NCBI GenBank assembly: GCA_016717205.1 | Contig: JADKGC010000001.1 | Location: 868,001 to 932,000 of the forward strand | Direction: 5' to 3' | DNA from: Candidatus Flexifilum breve | GTDB taxonomy: Bacteria; Chloroflexota; Anaerolineae; Aggregatilineales; Phototrophicaceae | DNA length: 64,000 bases | Shown: in pieces, positions 1 through 7,804 of the stretch | Layout: every line of letters begins with the position of its first letter | How positions within the stretch are numbered: position 1 is the first letter of the stretch | Notes under the pieces: model-generated | What the model was told of the DNA's origin: nothing | Seen by the model: the letters and a program-made list of their open reading frames with translations, nothing else | The model's database searches: none | Made by a program: the position numbers and the translations under genes

Positions 1-1
1 C

Positions 2-259
2 CGCAAGATCATCGCTGTCCTATATGACACGGCTAATTGGACAACCCGCGACGAGATTGCCGCAAAGCTCAAGAAAACAAGACTCAACCCACACGATATA
101 GGCTTGCTGGATCGGTTATCAGCGAACGACTTTGTCGAGATCAAGAAACGTGATTATCCGGGGCGTATCGGCTTTGAATTTATCTATCGTCTCAAAGCAG
201 ATATACATCGCGGCTTGAATCTGCTTCGACAGTTTCAACGTTCCAAAGTAAATCGTTAA
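2..259 (+). CDS. C-terminal fragment of a winged-helix-like protein (5' end outside window)
   Basis: The frame is open from the window edge to a TAA at 257-259 and encodes about 85 residues. The opening stretch (RKIIAVLYDTANWTTRDEIA) followed by KLKKTR, LDRLSANDFVEIKK and FEFIYRLKADI looks like a winged helix: a short helix, a helix-turn-helix around 'TTRDEIAAKLK', then a beta wing. Such domains often close larger ATPases or regulators, but the body of the protein is off the left edge, so no function can be given. It lies 45 bp upstream of the NDT-like/ATPase gene, on the same strand, and shares its AT-rich base composition, so the two may form one transcription unit. Confidence 0.6.
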   Translation, partial: RKIIAVLYDTANWTTRDEIAAKLKKTRLNPHDIGLLDRLSANDFVEIKKRDYPGRIGFEFIYRLKADIHRGLNLLRQFQRSKVNR

Positions 260-304
260 CCAACGTTACTCATCCGCTCTCTCACGAAGATTGGACATGT
301 ACGC

Positions 305-1687
305 ATGCAGAGCAGAATCGCCTTTTACGCATATTCGTCCCACAACATTGCAACTTCATTTACAGTTCAAAATGCAATTGAAGCAATCAACAGTAGCACC
401 AGGGAAATAACAGTAATTGATTGGGCAACGATGGACAATTCAGGGAAATTCATCATCCCTGAAATCTGCAATCAAATTGATGATGCAGACCTATTCTTAT
501 GTGACTTAACTGATCTGAATCAAAATGTACTCTTCGAATTAGGTTATGCCGTTGCAACGAGAAAGCGTGTTTGGGTTACAAGACAAGAAAACAAACAATG
601 GCGAGATTTATTCTATCTTGAGCTGGGTCTGCTCGACACCTTGGGATACGTACCGTACTCCAACTATCGAGATATCATTGACCGTTTCCTTCAGGACATG
701 CCGCACCATGATCTTGACTTGAATATCTATAACCAGAAGATCGAACCAGTCAAACAGCGCATCAAAGAACCTAAGTTGTTATTCCTCAAAAGTCCGGCTA
801 GTACCCCTTCTGCAAGTTCTCTCAATCGACTATTGATGAAATCGAAGTTTCGAGATGTTTTGGCTACAGACGATCCACTTGAGACAAGCGTCCGTTCATT
901 TGAATGGTACATCGAGAATCTATTGTCATCATTCGCGGTGATTTCTGAATTCTCATCTCCACCCTTCGATAGCAAAAACGCGAAATACGGTTTCATATCT
1001 GGCCTAGCTTATGGAATGAACAAGCTACCGCTTTTGATTGCACAAGGCCCTTTCGACGCGCCTTTTGATTACAAAGATTCCTTATATACATATACAGACG
1101 AAACTGAGCGAGACGCTTATGTTACTGAGTGGCTTGAACGCAAGCAAACCCAGTATGACAAACAGCTACAAACCTACAAGCGATATCGAAGACAGCAACA
1201 ACGCTTAGAAGAAAGACAAGCTCTTCGAAACATTAATCTCGGTGAGTACGAAGCTGAATTGGAACGAGATCAACTGGTGCATTATTTCGTCCAAACTGAC
1301 AGCTTCAACCAAGCTCTGCGTAATGCTACATACATTATCTTCAGTGGAAGAAAAGGAAGTGGAAAAACTGCGAATTTTCTTCGATTAGCGCAACACATGC
1401 GTGATGCAAAAAGCGAGAATAATTTCGTTTGCGTGATTAAACCTTTGACGTACGATATAAGCGGTGTATTTCAGTTATACAAGTCTCAGCTATATAACTC
1501 GGTAAAGATGCATGTCATGGAGACTCTCTGGAAATTTCTCATCTATACTGAATTAGCTCGAGACCTACGTGAACACCTTGATGAAAAACCCGAGCAACTA
1601 CTCTCTTCTGAGGAAAAGCACCTCATAAGTTTCGTTGATAGGACCGATTACATAAAGGATGACTTCACCATAAGACTAGATGCATGA
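305..1687 (+). CDS. N-terminal part of a Sll1717-type P-loop ATPase with two nucleoside-deoxyribosyltransferase/TIR-like domains
   Basis: 460 residues. Residues 1-130 form an alpha/beta domain with the signature DLTDLNQNVLFELGYA, typical of the nucleoside 2-deoxyribosyltransferase-like/TIR-like nucleotide-binding fold. Residues about 155-290 look like a second, diverged copy (AVISEFSSPPFDSKNAKYG, then GLAYGMNKLPLLIAQ). A charged helical linker (about 285-325, rich in R, Q and E) leads to a Walker A loop at about 348-356 (GRKGSGKT). The ORF stops before any Walker B. That motif is in the next ORF, whose ATG overlaps this stop as ATGA. Together they match the architecture of the Sll1717 P-loop ATPase family. 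Proteins joining an NAD/nucleotide-acting domain to a STAND/KAP-like ATPase are frequent in antiviral loci; a defence role here is inference. Confidence 0.7.
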   Translation: MQSRIAFYAYSSHNIATSFTVQNAIEAINSSTREITVIDWATMDNSGKFIIPEICNQIDDADLFLCDLTDLNQNVLFELGYAVATRKRVWVTRQENKQWRDLFYLELGLLDTLGYVPYSNYRDIIDRFLQDMPHHDLDLNIYNQKIEPVKQRIKEPKLLFLKSPASTPSASSLNRLLMKSKFRDVLATDDPLETSVRSFEWYIENLLSSFAVISEFSSPPFDSKNAKYGFISGLAYGMNKLPLLIAQGPFDAPFDYKDSLYTYTDETERDAYVTEWLERKQTQYDKQLQTYKRYRRQQQRLEERQALRNINLGEYEAELERDQLVHYFVQTDSFNQALRNATYIIFSGRKGSGKTANFLRLAQHMRDAKSENNFVCVIKPLTYDISGVFQLYKSQLYNSVKMHVMETLWKFLIYTELARDLREHLDEKPEQLLSSEEKHLISFVDRTDYIKDDFTIRLDA

Positions 1688-2685
1688 TTCAAAGTTATCG
1701 ATCCAAACTTCCGAGTTCACCAACCTCACCTACACAACAAATGGAGGTACTGAGTGAAGTCTTGCACAATGAGATCATCAGTCAACTTAGGGTGATTCTA
1801 GGTGGTGCACTCTATGAAATGGATAGAGTAAACATCCTAATCGACAATCTGGATAAGCCGTGGAGTAAAAATGAAGATCTTTCAGCACTATCACTCTTTT
1901 TGTTTGGACTACTAAATGTAGTGGAACGCATATCAATAGAGTTTAGTGTCGGCGGAAAGCGCAAGACGGTACCTGTATCCTTAACGGTATTTATCAGAGC
2001 GGACATACTGTCAGTCATTAAGAAGAATGTTCCTGAGGCTGATAAACTCCGAATTACGTCAATAAAGTGGGATAACGAACAACGACTATTAAGGTTGATC
2101 GAAGAGCGCTTTAAGTCGGGTCTAGACGAATATGAGGAAATAGGCGAAGTCTGGAATAAATTCTTTGTGAGAACCGTAGACGGCATGAATACGCGTAAGT
2201 TTCTCTTCCATTATGTACTTCCACGCCCTAGAGACATTATCTATTTCTGCAAACAAGCGCTATTCAGTGCAAACTCAAACGATCATACGCGAATTGAAGC
2301 AGATGATTTGAAAGAAGCTCAAAAAGCCTATTCGAACCATACGTATCTTACGCTGTTGGAAGAAATAGGTTCGCTCGTTCCAGATGCGCCAGGCATTTTG
2401 AGACAGTTCATGAATGCACCAGATATCATCACAAAAGATGAGATTCAGCAGCTTATTGAGAGGGCAGGAGCCGAGATTTCTATTACTGACTCCGTGATAG
2501 ATGCCCTCTGTGAAGCAACATTCCTTGGATACGAGACAACATCAGGAAGTTTTGAGTTTCTCTACGATGATCGGAAGGATGATCGCAAAACTCAAGCCAG
2601 CAGAGTTATAGATGCTACTGGCGTGGAACGCTACAAAATCAATCCCCCGTTCCATACTTACTTTGAGATTTCTTCTAGTGTGTGA
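1684..2685 (+). CDS. C-terminal part of the Sll1717-type P-loop ATPase
   Basis: 333 residues, starting 4 bp inside the previous ORF (ATGA overlap). Residues about 54-64 (VNILIDNLDKPW) form the Walker B strand of the Sll1717-type ATPase, and no Walker A is present, so this ORF cannot be an ATPase alone. The rest is helical and ends in a region with winged-helix character (DAPGILRQFMNAPDIITKDE, then VIDALCEATFLGYE). The two ORFs either make two chains by translational coupling or are one gene of about 790 codons broken by a one-base deletion near 1684, for example AA read as A. The second view is favoured because Walker A and Walker B of one fold are split. A strong hairpin follows the stop. 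Confidence 0.7.
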   Translation: MIQSYRSKLPSSPTSPTQQMEVLSEVLHNEIISQLRVILGGALYEMDRVNILIDNLDKPWSKNEDLSALSLFLFGLLNVVERISIEFSVGGKRKTVPVSLTVFIRADILSVIKKNVPEADKLRITSIKWDNEQRLLRLIEERFKSGLDEYEEIGEVWNKFFVRTVDGMNTRKFLFHYVLPRPRDIIYFCKQALFSANSNDHTRIEADDLKEAQKAYSNHTYLTLLEEIGSLVPDAPGILRQFMNAPDIITKDEIQQLIERAGAEISITDSVIDALCEATFLGYETTSGSFEFLYDDRKDDRKTQASRVIDATGVERYKINPPFHTYFEISSSV

Positions 2686-2694
2686 CATGAATCA

Positions 2695-2736
2695 CTACTG
2701 GGCAGACTTGCGGTCAATGCAAGATCTGCCCAGTAG
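2695..2736 (+). terminator. Strong stem-loop after the ATPase gene
   Basis: Perfect 12-bp arms (CTACTGGGCAGA / TCTGCCCAGTAG) enclose a second CTTGC/GCAAG stem, with one bulged A and a 7-base loop. It begins 9 bp after the ATPase stop. There is no T-tract, so it could be a factor-dependent terminator or 3' stabilising element, or the scar of an inverted repeat. Confidence 0.55.
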
Positions 2737-2742
2737 GTACCG

Positions 2743-2853
2743 TCATCTAAGTTTCACTATCTGATACACCCTCTGAGGTGACACACTGAAGTCACGAGCT
2801 AGATCAGACAAAGCCTCACCAGCCTCATATCTTTCGCGGATGATCTCGTCTGC
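2743..2853 (-). pseudogene. Remnant of a helix-turn-helix domain (recombinase/regulator type)
   Basis: Thirty-six codons on the minus strand read ADEIIRERYEAGEALSDLAR followed by DFSVSPQRVYQIVKLR and a stop. This is a clear helix-turn-helix of the kind closing resolvases and small DNA-binding proteins. A TGA lies immediately upstream in frame and no start codon exists, so only a gene end survives. It sits between the AT-rich ATPase locus and the integrated element and may mark an old recombination junction. Confidence 0.6.
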
Positions 2854-2912
2854 TCATTGTAGCCAAAACTAGTTAGCGTGCTGCGACCTCAGCGATTTAA
2901 ATACCACTACGC

Positions 2913-3157
2913 GCTCCACTGTCCCCAGTGTCACCACAGCGGCGAGCGCCTTTAGAACAAGCCCGTCGCCGCACCCACCCAAAATGCCGCCTTTTTACCC
3001 GCAAACAGTCTACAGCCCTGTGCCATTGGAGACAGTGGTGACACATTTCTGGAACGAAAGAGGTTTTGTCTCCACTGTCTCCACCATCTCCATGAGCAAC
3101 AACGACAGTTCGCGTCATCAGTGTACGGCTCCGTCTCCATTGTCCCCACCATCTCCA
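2913..3157. repeat. Iteron-like repeat cluster next to the primase gene; candidate replication origin
   Basis: Four imperfect copies of a TGTC(A/T)CCACTGTC(T/C)CCA unit lie at about 2913-2937, 3027-3044 (opposite orientation), 3067-3091 and 3131-3157. The last two share a longer block (GTCTCCACTGTCTCCACCAT and its variant). They begin inside the 3' end of the primase-helicase gene, where they encode the Gly-Asp rich tail (FSGDGGDNGDGAVH). Directly repeated short units beside a plasmid-type replication gene are what iterons look like; the origin role is inferred. Confidence 0.5.
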
Positions 3158-6021
3158 CTAAAAACTGCCGCGCGCAAACGCCATAAGCGCGTCCGATGTC
3201 CGCGTACCCGCATCTGCACCGTCAAGTGTCCATCGCTGCTGGCCGGAATGAGCACGTTATCCTCTTTGAGCTGAGAACCAATCGCGGAGATCGTGAACTT
3301 GAGCGCCAAAATGCGGTTCACTTCGCGGTAGGCGACTTCGGGGATGAGATAGACGAACTCGCGATCCTCGTACCCAATCACTGTAACGCCCGGTCGCGCC
3401 TCCTCGGGTTCGCGCATATCGGTCGCCAGCAGCACTTCACCGCTCGCAAGGAGCTGCGCCAGCGTGTCGAGGAACAACCGCCCTGCCCGTTCGTGCTGCA
3501 CGGCGCGCACCGTCTCATAAATTGCGTCCTGCCACGGCGGCAGAGACTGGTCAGCATCCTTTTCGACCAGGAAGCGCATTACCAAGCGGTAGGTCGTCAG
3601 CAGCACCGCCCAGTTACCGATCACGCGCCCTGTGTGCGCCTGCCGCGCACCGCTCAACTTCTCCCGGTAGCCGCGCGTGGCCAGATCCAAATCGTCGGCA
3701 AGGTCCTTGCGCAGTGTTCCCGCATCCGCCTGTCGAGCGATCCACGCGGCGAAATGCGCGGTAAATCCGGGGAGGTCGGCCCGCAGCGTGTCAGCCTGTG
3801 CCAGCGCCCTACCCTGCGGGTCGCGGTGTTCCCACGGTGGAATCTCCAGCAGTAACATGCGCGAGAGTACGGAGGCTTCGCCCTCAATCGTCGTCTCGCC
3901 GGTCGAGAGCAACAGTCCACGACACGGGCGATCCTGCCGCAAGGTCGCTTCCCGTGTCAGCCTGCCCCGCCCCATCCCCCGCGAATAACTCTGCAAAAAA
4001 CGCGTGAAGGTTCTCTCATCGGCATAGCTCGTCTTATAATCGTCCACCCAGAACAGGGCGTCCGCCAACGCATAGCCGAGGACTTCCACCGTGTTGATCG
4101 TGTCGCCCCACTGGGCGGGTGGCGTATCCCGACTGAAATTTCCATAGAAACTCGTCATCAGGGCGGCGATCTCGCTCTTGCCGCTGCCCGACGTGCCCAC
4201 CAGATGCAGCGCGGGTTTCATCGCCGCAGCAGGAAAGAAACGCTGCACCAGCGGCAGCAGTGAAAAAGCGAGCAGCATGGGCGCGAGCGGCTTCGGGAAC
4301 ACGCTGATTACGGCCTGAAACGCAGTGATCGCCCGCTCCCAATCAATGGATTGCAGGCGATAATCGCGCAGGCGCGTTTCCAACTCCACCTCCGGTGGTA
4401 ACGCTAAACACCCATCGGCATTGATGCTCACTTGTGGAGATACGTAACTCCACTTGCCATCCATTTCCGTCCAACCCAGAAAACGAAAGGTCGTCTTACG
4501 CTTGGGCTCTCCGGACAGCGCAAGGATGGCCCGGACCAGATGACGATGCATCCCCGCTTCGACAGTGAACAGTCCACCGGCTTTCGCCGCGACAAACCGC
4601 TGAAGCGCATTGGTGTCCCCGAAAAGTTCGCTGGGCACATCAATCGTCACAACCTGCCCCGCTCGCCGCAGTTCAAGGCGCATGATATGTTCGGCAGCGC
4701 CATCATCGACTCGCGTCACCCACTCCTGCACGCGTCCCACCCAGTCGGCAACTGACTGCGCCACTGTGCCGCGCTCCGTGGTGCGTTCGAAGACCATGCG
4801 TCCATCGACCTCAAGGTAACGATTGTCAGGCAGCAGCGGGCGCTCGTCCTTCTGTAAAGCACGGCGCGCCTCACGATACATGTTATTGAGGTCTTCAACT
4901 CGGTAGGTATCACCGCACAACTCCCGCAACTGCTTGCGCTCTGCGGCCCATGCCAAAGGATCTAAGGTCGCACACGCTTCAACTACCTCGCGGATCTGCT
5001 CTGCGGTCGGGCGTTCGACAGGTTGCGTCTGCCGACCGTAGCGGCTGATGAGCTGCTCGACCTGCTCCCGTGGATTCGGCAGCGGATCGCGCGGCGGTCG
5101 GCTGTAGGCGCTGCGGATGGTCGCCAGCGCTTCCTTTTCGCTGCTCCCATCGGCAACATAGCGCGGCACAAGCTGAGCCTCGGCTTCCGACTGCACATGC
5201 CCCGCATCGCGTAACTGGCAAGCGGCCTGAAATAGTTCGGTGTTTCGGTTCCCCTCAGTGGCGCCGGAAACGAGATAGTCCGCGGTGCGCTTGGGCAGCG
5301 GGTGCTGCCCGTTCCCGTCAAGGGTAACGACATTCAGGCTGCCGATCCGCTCAACCCGAGGCTGGCTTTCCAACCAAGCGAAATCACTCAGCGGGTAGCG
5401 GCGATCAGGATGCAGTTCAAGCAGCGTCACGATCACGCCACCCCGATCAGGCTTGGTGTTCAGGCTGTTCGGCAGCCGCATCACCGAGGCCACCGACTTG
5501 ACATACTGCGGATCGCCGCCGAGCACGCTAAACAACCCACGCAGAATGCCTGCTGCCTGTTTTCGATCAGCTTCATCTATAAGCGATGTGGCTTCTTTGA
5601 GCAACCAATAGGCGTGCAAGCCACCACCGCTGTCGATGATGGCAGAGGGCGGCGGACTAAAGGTATGCAGCTTTGCCAATGCCTCCGCCCGGCGTGCCGC
5701 ATCGTCGTCACAGTCGAGATCGACCCACAGCGCGGGGAGCAGCGCCGCCACTTCGGCTTTGCCCTGCTTCTGCGAGCGCAAACACGGCGCAAAGTACAAC
5801 CCATAGCCGCTCTCGCAGTTTAAGGCGGTTGCGCGATTGAGCGCGTTGGTCAGCGTCCGCTTGTCGCCGACTTTGCTCCACAAGGAGCGAGCATCTCCGC
5901 TCGTCGGATGGATACAGCGCAGTTCAAAATACAACTCGTCCGGCGCGCCGCTGTACAGGGCGCGGAGGAAATCACGCAATGCCAGCGGATTGCCGGAAAC
6001 GTCAATTTGTGCGATACTCAT
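3118..6021 (-). CDS. Plasmid-type primase-helicase (RepB/AEP-like primase plus helicase ATPase)
   Basis: 967 residues from the ATG at 6021, which has a good ribosome site (GAAGGA, 6 bases upstream); a GTG 21 bases earlier is less likely. The first 240 residues carry archaeo-eukaryotic-primase-like motifs: ALWVDLDCDD (metal-binding acidic pair), DSGGGLHAYWLL, and SVMRLPNSLNTK. The C-terminal half has a helicase-type ATPase with Walker A (LVGTSGSGKSEIAAL), Walker B (ALFWVDDYK) and a sensor strand (LLLSTGE). Such fusions start replication of plasmids and integrative elements by making primers and unwinding DNA. The gene is the last of the leftward operon, and candidate iterons overlap its 3' end, which fits a self-contained replication module. 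Confidence 0.8.
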   Translation of the reverse strand: MSIAQIDVSGNPLALRDFLRALYSGAPDELYFELRCIHPTSGDARSLWSKVGDKRTLTNALNRATALNCESGYGLYFAPCLRSQKQGKAEVAALLPALWVDLDCDDDAARRAEALAKLHTFSPPPSAIIDSGGGLHAYWLLKEATSLIDEADRKQAAGILRGLFSVLGGDPQYVKSVASVMRLPNSLNTKPDRGGVIVTLLELHPDRRYPLSDFAWLESQPRVERIGSLNVVTLDGNGQHPLPKRTADYLVSGATEGNRNTELFQAACQLRDAGHVQSEAEAQLVPRYVADGSSEKEALATIRSAYSRPPRDPLPNPREQVEQLISRYGRQTQPVERPTAEQIREVVEACATLDPLAWAAERKQLRELCGDTYRVEDLNNMYREARRALQKDERPLLPDNRYLEVDGRMVFERTTERGTVAQSVADWVGRVQEWVTRVDDGAAEHIMRLELRRAGQVVTIDVPSELFGDTNALQRFVAAKAGGLFTVEAGMHRHLVRAILALSGEPKRKTTFRFLGWTEMDGKWSYVSPQVSINADGCLALPPEVELETRLRDYRLQSIDWERAITAFQAVISVFPKPLAPMLLAFSLLPLVQRFFPAAAMKPALHLVGTSGSGKSEIAALMTSFYGNFSRDTPPAQWGDTINTVEVLGYALADALFWVDDYKTSYADERTFTRFLQSYSRGMGRGRLTREATLRQDRPCRGLLLSTGETTIEGEASVLSRMLLLEIPPWEHRDPQGRALAQADTLRADLPGFTAHFAAWIARQADAGTLRKDLADDLDLATRGYREKLSGARQAHTGRVIGNWAVLLTTYRLVMRFLVEKDADQSLPPWQDAIYETVRAVQHERAGRLFLDTLAQLLASGEVLLATDMREPEEARPGVTVIGYEDREFVYLIPEVAYREVNRILALKFTISAIGSQLKEDNVLIPASSDGHLTVQMRVRGHRTRLWRLRAAVFSGDGGDNGDGAVH

Positions 6022-6037
6022 CTTTATTCCTTCAAGT

Positions 6038-6099
6038 AGCACACAGGGGTTTGCAGCGCGCTGGTCGCCAAACGAGAGCGTTTCATTCCCCTGTGTGCT
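6038..6099. repeat. 12-bp perfect inverted repeat between relaxase and primase genes
   Basis: Arms AGCACACAGGGG (6038-6049) and CCCCTGTGTGCT (6088-6099) flank a 38-base loop. It fills most of the gap between the relaxase stop and the primase start, and one arm abuts the primase ribosome site. It could be an RNA structure tuning primase translation, a protein-binding site or part of a transfer origin; the sequence alone does not decide. Confidence 0.5.
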
Positions 6100-6105
6100 T
6101 GTCGG

Positions 6106-6966
6106 CTAAAAGTCGATATTGATGTCCAAGTCTGGTTCCCGATCCGGCGGCGAGAAGTCCAGCCGGCGCACATCGGCGAAGAAAGTGACCCGCTCCGCCC
6201 TGCTCATCGCGTTGATGCCCGCCGCCAGCTGGCGCAGCGCGACGAAATCCCCGCCGATCTCACTGTGCAAGAGCCGCGCTAGTAGTTCCGCCTCATCATG
6301 CTTCAGTCCGCCGACCAACGGGTGAAATTCCACGGAATCATCCTCAACCGTCCGGTAGTAGCCCGTCGCGCTGATCCGCTCGTCGGTGCGCCGCGTTCCC
6401 ACCCAGAAGTCAAACCCGTCGTCTTCGACCTCGACTGCACCATGGGCCGGTTCGGCGGTGATCGCCCGCTGGGCTGTCCGGGCTGCCTCCAGCGCGTCAT
6501 AGCGCTGTTCCCAATCCGGTCCGATGTAGCGTTCCAACAGCACTGCCGTCTCGTGTTCGGTGACGCGGTGCAGCATGTCGATGTGATCCACCTTCCGGTT
6601 CTGCGAGAAGAACAGCGGGACGCGCTGCCCATGCTCCTCGTCGAAAACCGTCCCCGGCAGCACCACATGAGTATGCGGATCATGCAGTCCCGGCGATTGC
6701 GGATCGGTACTATTTCTGTGGTGCAGGACATAGCTGTACTCGATGCCTGTATCCAAGCCGCGCTCGTCGAAAAAGCCCTCGACCACGTTTTCGGTCAGCT
6801 CCCGGACAAAGCGTTCGCGCTGCTCGAACGGGATCATGGCGGTCAACTCCGGGTTCGGGTTAATGACCAGCGAGAAGGTCAGCACATGCTCACTGCGTAA
6901 GTCATCACAGCGCTGCGCAATGGCACCAACTGAACCACCCATCCCGTGATCGACCCACCGTTCCAT
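6106..6966 (-). CDS. Relaxase, main (C-terminal) part, reading frame broken near 6968
   Basis: 286 residues as an open frame. Near residue 100 it carries a histidine cluster (HDPHTHVVLPGT) of the kind that binds the metal in HUH relaxases, preceded by a conserved stretch (HVLTFSLVINPNPEL). The active-site tyrosine region lies in the overlapping upstream ORF (6879-7103). Joining the frames by one extra G in the GG at 6968-6969 gives a continuous reading VKQRVGMERWVDHGMG, so the intact protein would span 6106-7103 (about 332 residues). The ATG at 6966 has no ribosome site. A relaxase nicks the transfer origin and pilots the strand during mobilisation. It sits just downstream of a ribbon-helix-helix gene, a usual relaxosome partner. 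Confidence 0.7.
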   Translation of the reverse strand: MERWVDHGMGGSVGAIAQRCDDLRSEHVLTFSLVINPNPELTAMIPFEQRERFVRELTENVVEGFFDERGLDTGIEYSYVLHHRNSTDPQSPGLHDPHTHVVLPGTVFDEEHGQRVPLFFSQNRKVDHIDMLHRVTEHETAVLLERYIGPDWEQRYDALEAARTAQRAITAEPAHGAVEVEDDGFDFWVGTRRTDERISATGYYRTVEDDSVEFHPLVGGLKHDEAELLARLLHSEIGGDFVALRQLAAGINAMSRAERVTFFADVRRLDFSPPDREPDLDINIDF

Positions 6967-7103
6967 GCCACGCGTTGCTTCACATACCCGTCGCGACTGT
7001 CGCGGTAGGTCAAGTACTTGAGCAAATTCTTCGCCCGCTGCGCGTCATCGGCGGTCGGCTTTTTGTACTTCACGTTCGCCACACACAGCTGCTTGCGCTC
7101 CAT
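6879..7103 (-). CDS. Relaxase, N-terminal part (frameshifted from 6106-6966)
   Basis: The first ~50 codons (MERKQLCVANVKYKKPTADD, then KNLLKYLTYRDSRDGYVKQRV) are the natural start of the relaxase and contain the tyrosines of motif I. After about 6968 the frame runs into unrelated sequence and stops at 6879, while the true continuation is in the frame of 6106-6966. The start is 3 bp after the stop of the upstream ribbon-helix-helix gene, as expected in an operon. Confidence 0.6.
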   Translation of the reverse strand: MERKQLCVANVKYKKPTADDAQRAKNLLKYLTYRDSRDGYVKQRVAWNGGSITGWVVQLVPLRSAVMTYAVSMC

Positions 7104-7106
7104 CGC

Positions 7107-7409
7107 CTAGCCCTCGCGTTTGCGCGTCACCCGGTCGATGAAGGCGTTGAGCGCTGCCGACATTGTTTCGACCTTCGCATCCAGCGCATCGACTTTACTT
7201 TCGATCCCTTTGGCGATGGCGCGGCGCGATCCGGGCAAATCTTCCTGCGCGGCGAGGTAGTAATTCACCGCATCGCGCAGCAGATCGTTCTTGGTCACGA
7301 ATTTGCCAACGCGAGCTCGGGTCGTGCGCAAGGCCTCCAAACGGCGCATCTGATCGGGCGTGAGATTTACCGTCATGCGTTCGCTGTACGGATTGGTTTT
7401 CTTCTTCAT
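7107..7409 (-). CDS. Ribbon-helix-helix relaxosome accessory protein (MobC-like)
   Basis: 100 residues. The N-terminus (RMTVNLTPDQMRRLEALRTT) is a ribbon-helix-helix strand followed by a helix, and FVTKNDLLRDAVNYYLA is the second helix. The remainder (KVDALDAKVETMSAALNAFI) is a probable coiled coil. Placed directly before the relaxase, it fits a nicking accessory protein that binds the transfer origin. Its ATG overlaps the stop of the HU-like gene by 4 bp (ATGA), so the two are translationally coupled. A plain transcriptional regulator of the operon is the alternative. Confidence 0.65.
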   Translation of the reverse strand: MKKKTNPYSERMTVNLTPDQMRRLEALRTTRARVGKFVTKNDLLRDAVNYYLAAQEDLPGSRRAIAKGIESKVDALDAKVETMSAALNAFIDRVTRKREG

Positions 7410-7729
7410 CGTTCGTCACTCCCTTCAATCCCGGCCAAGATTGCGGCGCGGAGTTTCCCAGTCGAGCGAAAGCGCACGTAGATCCGTTTGAGCGTCTTGG
7501 CGGCAGTGCCACGCTGGGCCTGCATCCGGCGCTGAACGACGCCACCACTCCGCATGTCCTGCACCTCGACGACCAGCTTGCCCAAATCGGCGACCGTGAT
7601 GGTCGCGCCGGGACGTGCCAGTTCAACCAACCAGAGTTCCGCCATGACTTCCAGCACCTCGGCGACATCACGCCGCTTGAGATGCGGCAGTCGCAGGGCA
7701 ATCTCTCGAACCATTTGCTGGTGATTCAT
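7406..7729 (-). CDS. HU/IHF-like DNA-bending protein of the mobile element
   Basis: 107 residues from the ATG at 7729, preceded by a strong AAGGAGGGG ribosome site. The layout follows the HU fold: helices (MVREIALRLPHLKRRDVAEV, then LEVMAELWLVELARPG), a beta strand (ATITVADLGKLVVEV), and a short arm-like region (MRSGGVVQRRMQAQRGTAAK). The usual 'GFGTF' and 'NP.TG' arm signatures are diverged, so identity is by pattern. An element-borne HU-like protein next to relaxosome genes could bend the transfer origin or the centromere. The six stem-loops start 76 bp upstream of its start codon. Confidence 0.6.
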   Translation of the reverse strand: MNHQQMVREIALRLPHLKRRDVAEVLEVMAELWLVELARPGATITVADLGKLVVEVQDMRSGGVVQRRMQAQRGTAAKTLKRIYVRFRSTGKLRAAILAGIEGSDER

Positions 7730-7804
7730 GCTGCCCCTCCTTCTTGATCCGAGCGCTGTCATCGTGGTGCAAGTTGGTTGCGTCAGCTGTAACGGGTGAC
7801 GCGT

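Noticed and set aside
1657..1690. Programmed -1 frameshifting between the two ATPase ORFs
   Set aside because: No slippery heptamer or following pseudoknot-like sequence; an ATGA start or a missing base explains the overlap.
2897..3118. 73-codon minus-strand ORF whose ATG overlaps the primase stop (TGATG)
   Set aside because: It reads through the iteron-like repeats and its Gly-Asp segment merely mirrors the primase tail; no family-like pattern. The TGATG overlap is suggestive but not enough.
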